64,000 nt of DNA from JBHJGM01 sp964405825 (GTDB lineage: Bacteria > Verrucomicrobiota > Verrucomicrobiia > Opitutales > JBHJGM01), in the NCBI GenBank assembly GCA_964405825.1, contig CAYOPI010000007.1, positions 1 to 64,000 of the forward strand, in the 5' to 3' direction. The first letter of the stretch is position 1, and each line of letters opens with the position of its first letter. The translations under genes were made by a program, and so were the position numbers. Below, one piece after another: positions 48,513 to 58,354 of this stretch. A model generated the notes under the pieces. That model was given only the letters and a program-made list of their open reading frames with translations, was not told the origin of the DNA and did not search any database.

Positions 48513-49771
48513 GCGCGTCGTCTGCCCCGGAAACCGCCGCGAGCCTGCCCTCGGAGCGCCCCATCGTCTTTTTGTGCACCACCTTCCCCAAGGGCACGGA
48601 GACCTTTCTGCAGCGTGATCTGCGCGGGCTGCGGGCCCAGGGACTGCCGCTGGAGATCGTCTCGATTTGGGGCGGCGAGGACACCTGGGATGGACAGCCG
48701 GTGCGCCGCTTTCGCCGTCGCCGCCTGCTGGAGCTCTTGTGGAAGCTTCCGCTGTGGGCCGTGCGGGCTCCCCGGCCCCTTGCGCGTGTGCTGGAGCTGG
48801 CCTGGTCGCGGGGCCTGCCCGATCGGCTCAACCTGCTGGAGACGGCGATGGGCCTGGCCTTCGCGATCGTGGAAGCCGACCGCTACCGCAAGCTGCGGCC
48901 CGCGCTTTTCCACGGGGCCTGGGCGACGATGCCGGCGACCGCTGGCTGGCTTCTGAGCCGGCTGTGCGGTTGTCCCTACAGCTTTGGCGCGCACGCCTAC
49001 GACGTCTTTCGCCACGGCGGGGACTGGCTGCTGCCGGACAAGCTGCGCAGTGCGGCACTGGTGCACACCAGCACAGCTTCAGCCCGTGATGAACTGCGCC
49101 GACGGGGTGCCCGCGACGAACGTCTCCTGCTCTCGCGCCGTGGTCTGAACGCCTTTCCGCCGCTGAAGCCGTTGCGGCGTGAGCGCCAGCCCCTGCGGTT
49201 GCTCAGTGTTGGACGGCTGGTGAACAAGAAGGGGTACCGGCGTCAGCTCTGGGTCTACCGGCAGCTGCTCGACAGCGGCGTGGACTTTCGCGCGCGCGTG
49301 GTTGGAGGTGGCCCGCTGCAGGCCGAGTTGGCGCGCCTGGTGCGGCAGTTGAACTTGCAGGAACACGTGCAGTTACTGGGTGCTCTGCCGGGCCCGAAAA
49401 CGCAGGAGTTCTTTGTCTGGGGCGACATCTTCCTGTTCACCGGACGGGTGGCCCCCGACGGCGACCGCGACGGCCTGCCCAACGTCATCCCCGAGGCGAT
49501 GGCGCACGGTCTGCCGATCCTTACAACGCCCATCGCCGGCACAACCGAGGCGATCGAAGACGGCAAGCGCGGCCAGGTGCTGGAGCTTTCGCAAGAAGCG
49601 CACGCGCCCGCCTGGGTCGCGGTGCTGCAGCGGTTGATTCACGATGACGCGCTGGCGGAGTCGTGGCGTTTCGAGGCGCGCCGCTGGGTTGAGGCGCACT
49701 TCAACGCGGAGCGCAACACCGAGGCGCTGGGTCGGGCACTCCGCCGCGCCGCCGGGCTGAACAGCGACTAG
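48509..49771 (+). CDS. Glycosyltransferase family 4
   Basis: About 420 residues, GT-B fold. The C-terminal half has LRLLSVGRLVNKKGYRRQ, ARVVGGGPLQAELARL, DGLPNVIPEAMAHGLP (the E-x7-E retaining-GT4 signature) and TTPIAGTTEAI. It transfers a sugar from a nucleotide donor, probably to a lipid or polysaccharide acceptor. The GTG at 48509 overlaps the ketosynthase stop, favouring translational coupling. In this operon it may glycosylate an acyl product. Confidence 0.87.
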   Translation: MSASSAPETAASLPSERPIVFLCTTFPKGTETFLQRDLRGLRAQGLPLEIVSIWGGEDTWDGQPVRRFRRRRLLELLWKLPLWAVRAPRPLARVLELAWSRGLPDRLNLLETAMGLAFAIVEADRYRKLRPALFHGAWATMPATAGWLLSRLCGCPYSFGAHAYDVFRHGGDWLLPDKLRSAALVHTSTASARDELRRRGARDERLLLSRRGLNAFPPLKPLRRERQPLRLLSVGRLVNKKGYRRQLWVYRQLLDSGVDFRARVVGGGPLQAELARLVRQLNLQEHVQLLGALPGPKTQEFFVWGDIFLFTGRVAPDGDRDGLPNVIPEAMAHGLPILTTPIAGTTEAIEDGKRGQVLELSQEAHAPAWVAVLQRLIHDDALAESWRFEARRWVEAHFNAERNTEALGRALRRAAGLNSD

Positions 49772-50712
49772 TTCTCCTCGGCCGGAGTGGCAGCGGGTGT
49801 CTCCTCAACAACGGCCGCGCTCTCTTCGAGCACTTCGTCGAGGATATCGCCGACGGCTTCCGTCGCCCCTTCGTCGACGGGCGTCTGCATCGCCGGATCG
49901 CTGGGGGCCGGCAGGGGGGCAGTGGCCCGCGCGCGGGTGGCCTGCTCGGCAATTTCCGCCGAAATCATCTCCGGATGGTTCTGCAGCAGCTCGTTGGCGG
50001 CAATCTTCCAGGGCGCGCTGTCAACCACTCCGATGTCGCGCAGGGACAGGAGCGTGGCCCGCGCATTCACGAAGTCGCCTTCGCCCAGATAGAGCGTGCC
50101 CAGATGAAAGCCGGCCTCACGGCGCACGGAATTGATGACCACCGGATCGCGGAAGATCGTTTCCAGGTTGGCCCGCGCCAGTTCGGCATTGCCCTGCTTG
50201 AGCTGCGACATCGCCTCGCCCAGGCGCGCCACGCCGAAGAAACGGGTATCGCGCAAGGCCTCCCTGGCCTCGCCGTACTGGGCGGCGGCCGTCTCGTAGT
50301 CGCGTTCGGCGTAGGTGCTGTGGGCAACCTGCAGCAGCGCGACCCCGCCGAGGGCGGAGTCCGCATTGGCCCGCCCGAACTCCAGGCGCGCCTCATTGGT
50401 GGTCGCTTCCTGAAAGTCGGCCTGAAGGCTCTCCTGCTGGCTGAGCTGCCAGGCGCTGTAGCCGGTGACGACAAGGACGGCCAGAAAAAGGCCGACCACC
50501 GTGGCCAGCACCCACGCGCGGTACTTCTGCCAGTAGTACCAGACACGGTCCTCAAACTCGAAGTCTTTTTCGATGGCGACGAGGTTGCGGTCGTCGTCCT
50601 GGGCAGCGGCGCCGCGGACAATCTCCGAACCGGTTGGCGCGGGCTTGGTGTCGTCGCGCGCTTCGGCCACGTTGCCGTCGTCGGGTTTCTTCGATTCAGG
50701 ATCCCGGGTCAT
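49768..50712 (-). CDS. Membrane-anchored TPR-like protein (YfgM-type)
   Basis: 314 residues. An acidic N-terminal tail (about 1-60) is followed by a single membrane helix (WVLATVVGLFLAVLVVTGYS) and a helical periplasmic region with tetratricopeptide-like repeats (YAERDYETAAAQYGEAREAL, and LYLGEGDFVNARATLLSL). The end is Ala/Glu/Pro-rich. The arrangement resembles YfgM, a periplasmic chaperone partner of the Sec machinery, though this assignment is only by architecture. It overlaps the convergent glycosyltransferase gene by 4 bp. Confidence 0.7.
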   Translation of the reverse strand: MTRDPESKKPDDGNVAEARDDTKPAPTGSEIVRGAAAQDDDRNLVAIEKDFEFEDRVWYYWQKYRAWVLATVVGLFLAVLVVTGYSAWQLSQQESLQADFQEATTNEARLEFGRANADSALGGVALLQVAHSTYAERDYETAAAQYGEAREALRDTRFFGVARLGEAMSQLKQGNAELARANLETIFRDPVVINSVRREAGFHLGTLYLGEGDFVNARATLLSLRDIGVVDSAPWKIAANELLQNHPEMISAEIAEQATRARATAPLPAPSDPAMQTPVDEGATEAVGDILDEVLEESAAVVEETPAATPAEEN

Positions 50713-50830
50713 GGGCGGTGGGGTCCAAGGTCAGTGGATGCGAGAAGGGAAAGCTGGAGATAATCGCTCCAGGCAGCGCGGGCGTCAAGGCTCCTCCGCG
50801 GGCGAATCCGGGCCGTCTGGCCGGGCTGCT

Positions 50831-53101
50831 TCAACCGCCCCCGAAGCTGAAGAGCGTCGACGGATCGAGGATCAGCGCAATGGTGCCATCGCCCAGGATG
50901 GCCCCGCCGGCGACGCCCTCGAGGCCCTGCATCAGGTTGCCCAGGCTTTTGATCACGACCTCCTGCTTGCTGACCATCTCGTCCACCAGCAGCCCGTAGG
51001 GTTTGCCGAAGTGCTCGGTGATGACGATGATCCCGTCGGTCAGCGACTGGATCTCCGTCTCGATGCAGAAGCGCTCGTGCAGGCGGACAATCGGGACGGT
51101 CTTGCCGCGCAGGTCAAGCACCTCGGCCCGGCCCTGAATGGTCGCCAGCTGCTCCGGGGTGGCCCGCAGCGCGGCTTTGACCGAGGTGGTCGGCAGGATG
51201 AATTTGTCCAGGCCCACCCGCACGACCAGCCCGTCGATGATCGCCATGGTCAGCGGCAGCTTGACCTTGAAGACCGAGCCCTTGCCCAGCTCCGAATCGA
51301 TCTCGACGGTCCCGCGCAGGCGCTCGATGTTCTTGCGCACCACGTCCATGCCGACGCCGCGTCCGGAAACGTCGGTCACCTGCGCCGCGGTCGAGAAGCC
51401 GGCCATGAAGATGAACTGGTAGACCTCGGAGTCGGTGAAGGTGTCTTTGTCGCCGCACAGGCCGCGTTCGCGGGCCTTGGCCAGGAGCTTGTGGCGGTCC
51501 ATCCCGCGCCCGTCGTCGGAAAGCTCGATGACGATGTTGCTGCCCAGATGGTAGGCGGCCAGGCGGACGGTGCCTTCCTCGGGTTTGCCGGCGGCGCGGC
51601 GTTCCTCGGCCGATTCGATGCCGTGGTCGATTGCGTTGCGCACCATGTGGACGAGCGGGTCGCCGATCTGCTCGACCACGGTGCGGTCCAGCTCGGTGTC
51701 CTCGCCCTCGAGGATGAGCTGAATCTTCTTGTCGCATTTGCGCGCGAGGTCGCGGACGAGGCGGCTGGTCTTTTGGAAGGTCGGTTTGATGGGCACCATG
51801 CGCAGGGCCATCGAAGTGTGCTGCAGCTCTTTGGTGATGCGGTGCAACTGGCTGAGGTTGCGCTGCATCGGGGTGTTTTCGAGGGCTTCCTCGCGGGCGC
51901 TCTCGGCCAGCTGGCTTTGCACGATGACCAGTTCGCCCACCATATCCATCAGGTTGTCGAGCTTGAGGGTGTTCACGCGTACGGTTGCGCGCTCGGCGGC
52001 GGTGCTTGCGCCTGAGCTTGCCTGCGCCGGGGCGGCCTCGCTCTTGGCGGCAGCGACCGGGGACTCGACCTCGGGCAGGGCCACGGCGGTACTGCCGGAG
52101 TCGTCGCCGGGCTGGCCGTTGCGTGGAAAATCGGGTACGGGCTCGTCGAGTGAGCCGGGTTGCTGGTCAAAGAAGCCCTTGGCGTCTTCGGCGGAGGCGG
52201 GCTCGGTTTCGGCCGGAGATGTGGGGGTCGCTTCGATCGGCTCGCCTGCAAGGGCTGCGGCAGAGGCTTTCTGCACGCGCCAGACCAGGTCCGAGACGGG
52301 GATGACCTCGCTGGGCAGGACGTTTTTGTCGAGGGCGAGGCTGATCTGGTCGACCTGCTGCTGGAGCGTGTCGCGGGCTTCCAGAACCAGGTTGATCAGG
52401 CTGGAGTCGAGGGTGAACTTGCCGTTGCGGGCGTGGTCCAGAAGTGACTCCACCTCGTGGGCCAGGCCTTGAATGGGCCCGAGATTGAGAAAGCCGGCCA
52501 CGCCCTTGATCGTATGAAAGGCGCGGAAGAGCGCGGACATGCTGTCGGCGTTCTCCGGCTCGTTCTCGATGACCAACGTGGCCTGCTCGATGGCCTCCAG
52601 GTGTTCCAGCGCCTCGGTCTGAAATTCCCCAAGCAGTTCGCGGTCGGCTTCAAGGTTGAGCGTGAGCAGAACGTCGAGGTCCTCAGCCAGCTTCTGGCGC
52701 TCGTCGGCCTCGTCGGGTTCGGGGGTCTCCGAAGGGGCGGCTGCCGCGGACTGCCCGGCTGAAGACGTGAACGCCTCGATGGACTGGTAGACTTCCACCG
52801 GCTTGCCGGCACGCAGCGCGGTCAGGGCCGTCTGCGCCCAGGTGATGAAATCCGAGAGGTAGGCAATGGTGGGTTCGGTCCAGGGAGAGGCGTTGTCCAG
52901 GAGGGCATCAAGGGCCTGGCGGCAGCGCGTCACCGAGTCCGTCAACACGTCGTCCTCGATGCAGGTGTCGGCGAGGTCGCTCAGCAGCGAGTAGGTCGGG
53001 AGCAGGCCCTCATCGGTCTTGGGGGCGGCCAGCACGACCTCCGACGCCAGGCGATTGAGGGTCGTCTCGAAGGTGGCGAGGTTTTCAGCATTCATGGCCA
53101 T
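50831..53101 (-). CDS. cheA: CheA-type chemotaxis histidine kinase (orphan)
   Basis: About 756 residues. An N-terminal helical region of about 140 residues precedes the phosphotransfer domain (ALFRAFHTIKGVAGF, His196). An acidic Ala/Pro linker follows, then the dimerisation domain, the ATP-binding domain (VHMVRNAIDHGIES, SDDGRGMD, GRGVGMDVV) and a C-terminal CheW-like domain. No receiver domain, CheW, CheY or MCP gene is adjacent. It lies directly downstream of the secretin/pilus-like locus, on the same strand but behind a terminator. It may act in surface motility or envelope signalling. ATG 53101 or 53095 is the start. Confidence 0.9.
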   Translation of the reverse strand: MAMNAENLATFETTLNRLASEVVLAAPKTDEGLLPTYSLLSDLADTCIEDDVLTDSVTRCRQALDALLDNASPWTEPTIAYLSDFITWAQTALTALRAGKPVEVYQSIEAFTSSAGQSAAAAPSETPEPDEADERQKLAEDLDVLLTLNLEADRELLGEFQTEALEHLEAIEQATLVIENEPENADSMSALFRAFHTIKGVAGFLNLGPIQGLAHEVESLLDHARNGKFTLDSSLINLVLEARDTLQQQVDQISLALDKNVLPSEVIPVSDLVWRVQKASAAALAGEPIEATPTSPAETEPASAEDAKGFFDQQPGSLDEPVPDFPRNGQPGDDSGSTAVALPEVESPVAAAKSEAAPAQASSGASTAAERATVRVNTLKLDNLMDMVGELVIVQSQLAESAREEALENTPMQRNLSQLHRITKELQHTSMALRMVPIKPTFQKTSRLVRDLARKCDKKIQLILEGEDTELDRTVVEQIGDPLVHMVRNAIDHGIESAEERRAAGKPEEGTVRLAAYHLGSNIVIELSDDGRGMDRHKLLAKARERGLCGDKDTFTDSEVYQFIFMAGFSTAAQVTDVSGRGVGMDVVRKNIERLRGTVEIDSELGKGSVFKVKLPLTMAIIDGLVVRVGLDKFILPTTSVKAALRATPEQLATIQGRAEVLDLRGKTVPIVRLHERFCIETEIQSLTDGIIVITEHFGKPYGLLVDEMVSKQEVVIKSLGNLMQGLEGVAGGAILGDGTIALILDPSTLFSFGGG

Positions 53102-53240
53102 GGCGCACGGGTCTCCGACCGAAGACGATCGTCGCGGAGACTTACGCCATTTTAATCGTGTGGCCGGCAATTGCCTAAAGGGCCTGCCTGGATCACGGAT
53201 CGTGGCTCAGACACCCCTGCAGGGGCCTTGCGCCCTACAG

Positions 53241-53272
53241 AAAAAACGGGCCCCGGCAGTGCGGGACCCGTT
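53241..53272 (-). terminator. Terminator at the end of the secretin operon
   Basis: On the minus strand, AACGGGTCCC pairs with GGGGCCCGTT (one mismatch) around GCACTGCC, followed by a run of Ts. It lies 30 bp after the secretin stop. Confidence 0.9.
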
Positions 53273-53303
53273 GAAAACTGTTCGGGTGGCTGAAGAGCCG
53301 GGA

Positions 53304-56108
53304 TTACTCGGCCTCAGCCGCGCCACCGAAGTCCACGCTCCGGGTAATCGGTCCACCGGGCGAGATAATGGTCGAGGGCTTGAAGATCTCGTTGCGCACC
53401 TCGGTCTCTTCGTTGAGCGGCGCACCCCCGGGCGAGATGAGGCGGGCCGTCACGAAGATCATGAGATTGGTCTTCAGCGAGGATTCACCCTCGGAACGGA
53501 ACATGCGGCCCAGCACGGGGATGTCGCCCAGCACGGGCACCTTGTCTTCGACCCGCGAAACTTCTTCGCGGGTGAGACCACCCATGATGACGGTGGCGCC
53601 ATCGAAGACGGTGACTTCCGTGCGAATCTGGCGCACCGAGAAAATCGGCTGGAAGAAGCCCGAGGGCACGGTGACGACCGTGGGGCCGGAGATGGCCACG
53701 CTCTGACCGCCATACTCCACGAAGCCTTCGAACTCGGTCACGGTTGGCTCCAGACGAAGCGAAATGCGGTCACCGCCTTCCACGTTGGGCTGTACTTCCA
53801 TTTCCACGCCGACGCGGCGGGTGGTGAAGTCCTGCGGCGTACCCGCGGTGATCGCCACCCCGGCGCCGCTGCCGCCGATACCGTCACCTTCGGAGACCTC
53901 GGCTTCAATGTCGCCGTAGGACTCGGGGTAACGAAGCTCCTGCGCCACCACGATTTCGGCCGTCTTGCCAGAGAGCACCGTTAAGCGCGGCGCGCTCATC
54001 AGGTCAGAGCCGCTTTGCTGCTCAAGTGCATTGATCACCAGGTTCACGTTCCAGTCGTCGACGACGCCAAAGATATTCGCGCTGCTGACCGCATCGGATG
54101 CCAGATTCAACGAACCCGGAAAGGTCGGTGCCATGTTGATGATGGGCAATGTGCCCACCGTGGGCGAAATGATGTTACCGTTCCCCAGGGTGGAGCTGGC
54201 GGTGGCGAAGGCCGAGGCCAGTCCCCGGTTGTTGATGCCGCTTTGCTGGGCCAGGGCGGAGACGGTCCCGTTGCCAGCATCGCGGTTGAGCGCATTGACA
54301 TCGGCGCTGCCGAAGGTGCGGTAGACGTTGTTGGCCCCGTTGTTGATGTTCCAGTTGAAGCCAAGCTCCTGCAGGGTGCCTTCTTCGACTTCGATGAACT
54401 TTGCCTCGATCTCGACCTGCTCGATCTGGACAAACTGGCGCAGGATGTCGCGGATCTGCTCGTGCGCCTGAGCCGTGTGGGTGACGATGATCTGGGTGCC
54501 GGTGAACGCGAGTCGCGCTCCCGGAACGCCCTGAAAGTCGATGCCGGCGTTTTCGAGGAACGATCGGACCTGTTCGCCGCGGGCATCATTACCGCCCCCG
54601 CCCCCCCCGCCACCGCCGAAGGGATCGGGGGCTGGAGCTGCAAACGGGTCGAAGGCCCCGGCACCGCCACCGCCACCGCCCCCGCCCTCGTCCACGCCCA
54701 TTCGAATCAGGGCTGCCGCACTGATGTCGTAGAACTCGGTGCGAAAATCGCGACCCCCGCCTCCCGTTACATCGGGCTGGACGCGGATGACGCCGTCGTC
54801 GCCGATGATGTACTGCCAGTCGACGGCGCTGCAGACCAGTTCCAGAATGACGTCGAGTGATTCCTCCTGATTCAGGGTGACGCTGACGTTGGGAACGGGT
54901 CGGCCACGAGCGAAGATAACGATGTTCAAACCGACCGGATTGCCCTGGGCATCCACGACCGGGCTGTAGCGGGTGGAGGCCTCCGCGAGGGTCTCCATGG
55001 CGCGGTCCAGGGGTACATCGGTAAAGCGAACAAAGGGGATATTGGTTGCCGAAAGCTGGTCACGAACCCGCTGGATTTCGGTCGTAATCGGGTCGACGTC
55101 GTCGTCCTCGCCACCACGGTAGATGCCCGGCAGGGTCCAGCCGCGATTGACCGACTCGATGAGAGTCTCATGTGTAACGTAGCGGTCGTTCTCGGAGCGG
55201 CGGGCCAGGTTCTCGGCGATGCGCGCCAGGAAGGCCTTGGCCTCGACGTTGTTGGGGTCGAGTTTGCTGGCCAGATTGAAATCGGCACGGGCGCCATTGA
55301 GGTCGCCCATCAGGTAGCGGGCGCGGCCTTCGACCAGGGCCTGCTCAACACGTTCCTGGGTCGCAGCGAACTCAGGCGCCAGATCCTCAAGGCGATAGTT
55401 GAAGGGGTTGTTGCGGAAACTGCGGATCGCGCGACGTGCATCCTTCACAAAGTCGTCCGAGCCTGCGATTTCCTGGTACTGGCTGAGCACGCCGTTTGCC
55501 GTGACGATGTCGCCGTCTTCGAGCGCGATGACAATTTGGGCTTCGCTGACCTCGGCCAGGGCGTCGAGGAGGTCCTCGCGCACGTCTTCGGTGCCGGGGG
55601 TGGCCGGGATGCCGGCCAGGGCTGCTTGCAGCTGCGCGGAGGCGGCGTCGAACTGCTCGGCTTCGGCGAGTTGCTCGGCGTTGTAGAGCGCCTCGTCAGC
55701 GGCGGCTTCACTGTCGGCAACAACCTGATTCGCAGAATTGAGCAGGTCATCGATCGAGCCCGAGTCCGACGAGGCGACGGAGAGGTCACCGCCGGTGCTG
55801 CCGCTACCGACAACGACGGGGGCGGGGGCACCGCCGCGGCCTTCAAGGTCGCGCTTGTTGTTTTCGTAGAGGGTCTGGACGGCGGTGTTGCCGGGGTCCA
55901 GGCGGACCAGTTCTTCCAGCAGGCTGTCGGCTTGCTGGTAGTTCCCCTGCAGACGCGCCTCCATCGCCTGGCCCAGAAGCTCACTTCGGGCTTCGGCCGA
56001 GGTTTGGGCGGCTGCCGGCAAGGGTGCGAGGGACAATCCGCCAACCAGCCCGGCCAGGATCAATACCAGCAAGGCTTGGAGGGCGTTACACAAGGGGAAT
56101 CGTTTCAT
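53304..56108 (-). CDS. Secretin (PilQ/GspD family), Amuc_1098-like
   Basis: About 934 residues. After the signal peptide (LAPLPAAAQ) come TPR-like helices (about 40-110), a long Ser/Gly-rich stretch, and N-domains. A Gly/Pro-rich insert (about 510-545) contains runs of Gly. The secretin core follows with DLMSAPRLTVLSGKTAEIVV and the end VPVLGDIPVLGRMF. Secretins form outer-membrane rings for pilus or protein export. It is the last gene of a five-gene cluster equivalent to Amuc_1098-1102, so it is probably the outer-membrane pore of that apparatus. ATG 56108 is chosen; it precedes the signal peptide. Confidence 0.9.
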   Translation of the reverse strand: MKRFPLCNALQALLVLILAGLVGGLSLAPLPAAAQTSAEARSELLGQAMEARLQGNYQQADSLLEELVRLDPGNTAVQTLYENNKRDLEGRGGAPAPVVVGSGSTGGDLSVASSDSGSIDDLLNSANQVVADSEAAADEALYNAEQLAEAEQFDAASAQLQAALAGIPATPGTEDVREDLLDALAEVSEAQIVIALEDGDIVTANGVLSQYQEIAGSDDFVKDARRAIRSFRNNPFNYRLEDLAPEFAATQERVEQALVEGRARYLMGDLNGARADFNLASKLDPNNVEAKAFLARIAENLARRSENDRYVTHETLIESVNRGWTLPGIYRGGEDDDVDPITTEIQRVRDQLSATNIPFVRFTDVPLDRAMETLAEASTRYSPVVDAQGNPVGLNIVIFARGRPVPNVSVTLNQEESLDVILELVCSAVDWQYIIGDDGVIRVQPDVTGGGGRDFRTEFYDISAAALIRMGVDEGGGGGGGGAGAFDPFAAPAPDPFGGGGGGGGGNDARGEQVRSFLENAGIDFQGVPGARLAFTGTQIIVTHTAQAHEQIRDILRQFVQIEQVEIEAKFIEVEEGTLQELGFNWNINNGANNVYRTFGSADVNALNRDAGNGTVSALAQQSGINNRGLASAFATASSTLGNGNIISPTVGTLPIINMAPTFPGSLNLASDAVSSANIFGVVDDWNVNLVINALEQQSGSDLMSAPRLTVLSGKTAEIVVAQELRYPESYGDIEAEVSEGDGIGGSGAGVAITAGTPQDFTTRRVGVEMEVQPNVEGGDRISLRLEPTVTEFEGFVEYGGQSVAISGPTVVTVPSGFFQPIFSVRQIRTEVTVFDGATVIMGGLTREEVSRVEDKVPVLGDIPVLGRMFRSEGESSLKTNLMIFVTARLISPGGAPLNEETEVRNEIFKPSTIISPGGPITRSVDFGGAAEAE

Positions 56109-56201
56109 TGATAACTTTCGAGTTTGGATAAGGGGCCCCAGTCGGGCTGGGGCGGATGGCGGGGTTTTGGTTTGCGAGCAATCCAAAGGGGAGGGTCAGG
56201 T

Positions 56202-57260
56202 TTAGTTGCCAAATGAGCTGGGTAGGGAGAAGCCTTCGTCCTGCGTGGCCGGAGTCGTGGTGCCGCCGCCGCCGGTGTCGGTGCCGGAAAAGGCGGGTGA
56301 AGCGGCGCTGCCGGCCCCGCCTCGCTCAGAGGCTTCGACAGTCAGCCACTGCTGGAGGGGTTCCTGGCCATCGGGCAGACGGCGTCGCCCTTCCAGGCGA
56401 GGTTCGGTCTTGAGCACCTCGGCCCGAATGCCGTCCGAGTCGAGTTGGAGCAGCTCGTAGGTGACTTCAGCTTCGTCCCAGGTCTGGGCAGCCTGTGTGA
56501 AGCCGAAGCTCTCGCCGGGCTCCTGCAGCAGAAACTGCTCAAAGGGCCGCACGTTCTGCTCGAAGGTCAGCAGAAACTCTCCGGTGGTCTCCCGGACCGA
56601 GTCGGTGTCCAGCTCAATCTCTTCGCCCAGTTCCTCGTCGAAAATGGTCACGAAACCCACACGGCGAAACTCCATGTTGTCCGCCTCGCGGTCCATGGTT
56701 TCCCTGAGTTCCTCACGTCCGTTGATGACCCGGAAGCCATAGGGAGCGAACTTTTCAGCCTCATCCGGATAGCCCTGGATGGTGATGGGCGGCTGGCCCG
56801 GTTCGGGCACGACCTTGAAGAAGAACTGCACGTTGGGCGGCTCGTCTCCCGGACTCCGGGGGAGGCGGCCCAGGTAGCTGTCGAACTGAACGCGGTAGGG
56901 CAGCGGTTCGAAGGAGATCAGCTTTGCGCCAAAGGGAATCGGCAGGCGGAAGACCTCGGGCGTGATCGGGATGAAGACAAAGTCTCGTTCGCGGGCGTCC
57001 CAGAAGATACGCGGCGGCGTGAACAGGTCGTAGAATTCGAGCGGGTCGTCCTCGGGCGGCGCGGGCTCCTGCCAGGCGGGTTGCCCGGCGACCACGATGT
57101 CAGCGGTCACGTCGGTGTAGTCCATCCCGGTGGGTGCGGCGGCGACTTCGGGATCCTGGGTGCGGTCGATGCTGCCCTGGCGCAGGAACATGAAGGCAAA
57201 GGCGGCGCCGAGCACCACCAGCGCGATGATGAAGAGGACTTTGTCGGAGAGTTGGCTCAT
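56202..57260 (-). CDS. Single-pass membrane protein, Amuc_1099-like
   Basis: About 352 residues. One helix near the N-terminus (VLFIIALVVLGAAFAFMFL) anchors a periplasmic domain rich in Glu, Pro and aromatic residues. The C-terminus is Gly/Ser/Thr-rich. No enzyme motif is seen. In position it equals Amuc_1099, the gene between the secretin and Amuc_1100 in Akkermansia. It probably connects the inner-membrane platform to the secretin. ATG 57260 lies 25 bp after the preceding stop. Confidence 0.72.
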   Translation of the reverse strand: MSQLSDKVLFIIALVVLGAAFAFMFLRQGSIDRTQDPEVAAAPTGMDYTDVTADIVVAGQPAWQEPAPPEDDPLEFYDLFTPPRIFWDARERDFVFIPITPEVFRLPIPFGAKLISFEPLPYRVQFDSYLGRLPRSPGDEPPNVQFFFKVVPEPGQPPITIQGYPDEAEKFAPYGFRVINGREELRETMDREADNMEFRRVGFVTIFDEELGEEIELDTDSVRETTGEFLLTFEQNVRPFEQFLLQEPGESFGFTQAAQTWDEAEVTYELLQLDSDGIRAEVLKTEPRLEGRRRLPDGQEPLQQWLTVEASERGGAGSAASPAFSGTDTGGGGTTTPATQDEGFSLPSSFGN

Positions 57261-57285
57261 GGGTTTCGCGGGGGTTGGGCGGGCA

Positions 57286-58338
57286 TCATTGGCCGGCGGC
57301 CGCGGCTGCGGTGCCGACGCCACCGACGACCTCTTCGGCCTTCTCCTTCAAACGGATGTACTCAAGGGTTACGGTGAAGCGCGACTCGACCTGTTCGACG
57401 ACCGGCTCAAGCACCTCTTCGACCGCGGGTTCGTCGCTGTCGAAAAAGTCGTCTTCAAAGTCAACGTTGGCAGTGCGGCGCCCGGTGCGGGCGGCCTCCA
57501 CCTCGACCGAGCGCACGACGATCGGAATTTCGTAGGTGCCCAGTTGGCGGAGAAATTCGCGCAGTGTCTTGGAGTAGGACTCGAACTCGACCTGAAAGGC
57601 GACCGTATCAATCAGGTCGGTTTCGGCGGAAATGGCGGGCTCGATCTCAAAGACCCCCGGGGTATCGCGCGAGGAGCGAACCGTGGGCGGGAGGGCGTTC
57701 TCGCGATTGATGGCCGTCAGACGCAGCGGGAAAGGTTCGATATCGGCATCGGGGTCGATCATCTCTTCATCCGGCGGCCAGCTTTGGGGAACCGAATTGA
57801 ACAGGGTCTGCGTCAGGTACTCGACCACCTGCTGCTGCAGGAAGAGGTCCTCGATCAGCGCCCGCTCTTGCGGGGAGCCGGCACTGACGCCGGAGGGTGG
57901 CCAGGCGCTGTCAATGTAGCGGTCGAAGCCGAATTGAAAGTCGTCGTCGATTTCGATCTCGACGTTGGCGGCGGCCGTTTCCACGGCCAGGCGACGCATC
58001 CGCGAGGGCAGCCGCGTCAGGTTGCCCACCAGGATGGCCCCGCGCAGTCCTTCGTCGGCGGTTCGGACATTTCCAGCGGAGGCCACGGCTTCAAGCAGCT
58101 CGGCCTCGCGCGACTCGAGCAGGGCGATGTTGGCCTTGGCTTTGTCGATGTTCTCGGTCGTGGGTGCAAGTTCGACCGAGCGGGCCGCGCGTGTCTGGCT
58201 GCGGGCGGAATCGAGGCGGTCGCTGGCGTCGCCGGCATCCATCCAGGCCAGAACGGCCAGAGCGATGCCGCCGAGGAAGACCAGCGCACAGATTGCCAGG
58301 ATGGCGGTGAAGATGGGATTTTCCTTGGCGAAAGGCAT
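57286..58338 (-). CDS. Amuc_1100-like membrane protein
   Basis: 350 residues. An N-terminal helix (ILAICALVFLGGIALAVLAWMD) is followed by a coiled-coil stretch (about 33-90) and a mixed alpha/beta periplasmic domain (VAFQVEFESYSKTLREFL, FTVTLEYIRLKEKAEEVV). The pattern of helix, coiled coil and PilO-like domain matches Amuc_1100 (317 residues), the abundant Akkermansia envelope protein, and its position between the 1099- and 1101-like genes agrees. It likely plays a PilO-like alignment role. It starts 16 bp after the PilM-like gene. Confidence 0.8.
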   Translation of the reverse strand: MPFAKENPIFTAILAICALVFLGGIALAVLAWMDAGDASDRLDSARSQTRAARSVELAPTTENIDKAKANIALLESREAELLEAVASAGNVRTADEGLRGAILVGNLTRLPSRMRRLAVETAAANVEIEIDDDFQFGFDRYIDSAWPPSGVSAGSPQERALIEDLFLQQQVVEYLTQTLFNSVPQSWPPDEEMIDPDADIEPFPLRLTAINRENALPPTVRSSRDTPGVFEIEPAISAETDLIDTVAFQVEFESYSKTLREFLRQLGTYEIPIVVRSVEVEAARTGRRTANVDFEDDFFDSDEPAVEEVLEPVVEQVESRFTVTLEYIRLKEKAEEVVGGVGTAAAAAGQ

Positions 58339-58354
58339 GGGGCGGGCAGCGGGC

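Noticed and set aside
54590..54710. Run of GGC/GGT triplets resembling a tandem repeat or CRISPR-like unit
   Set aside because: It is the coding sequence for the Gly-rich insert of the secretin, irregular in unit and without spacers.
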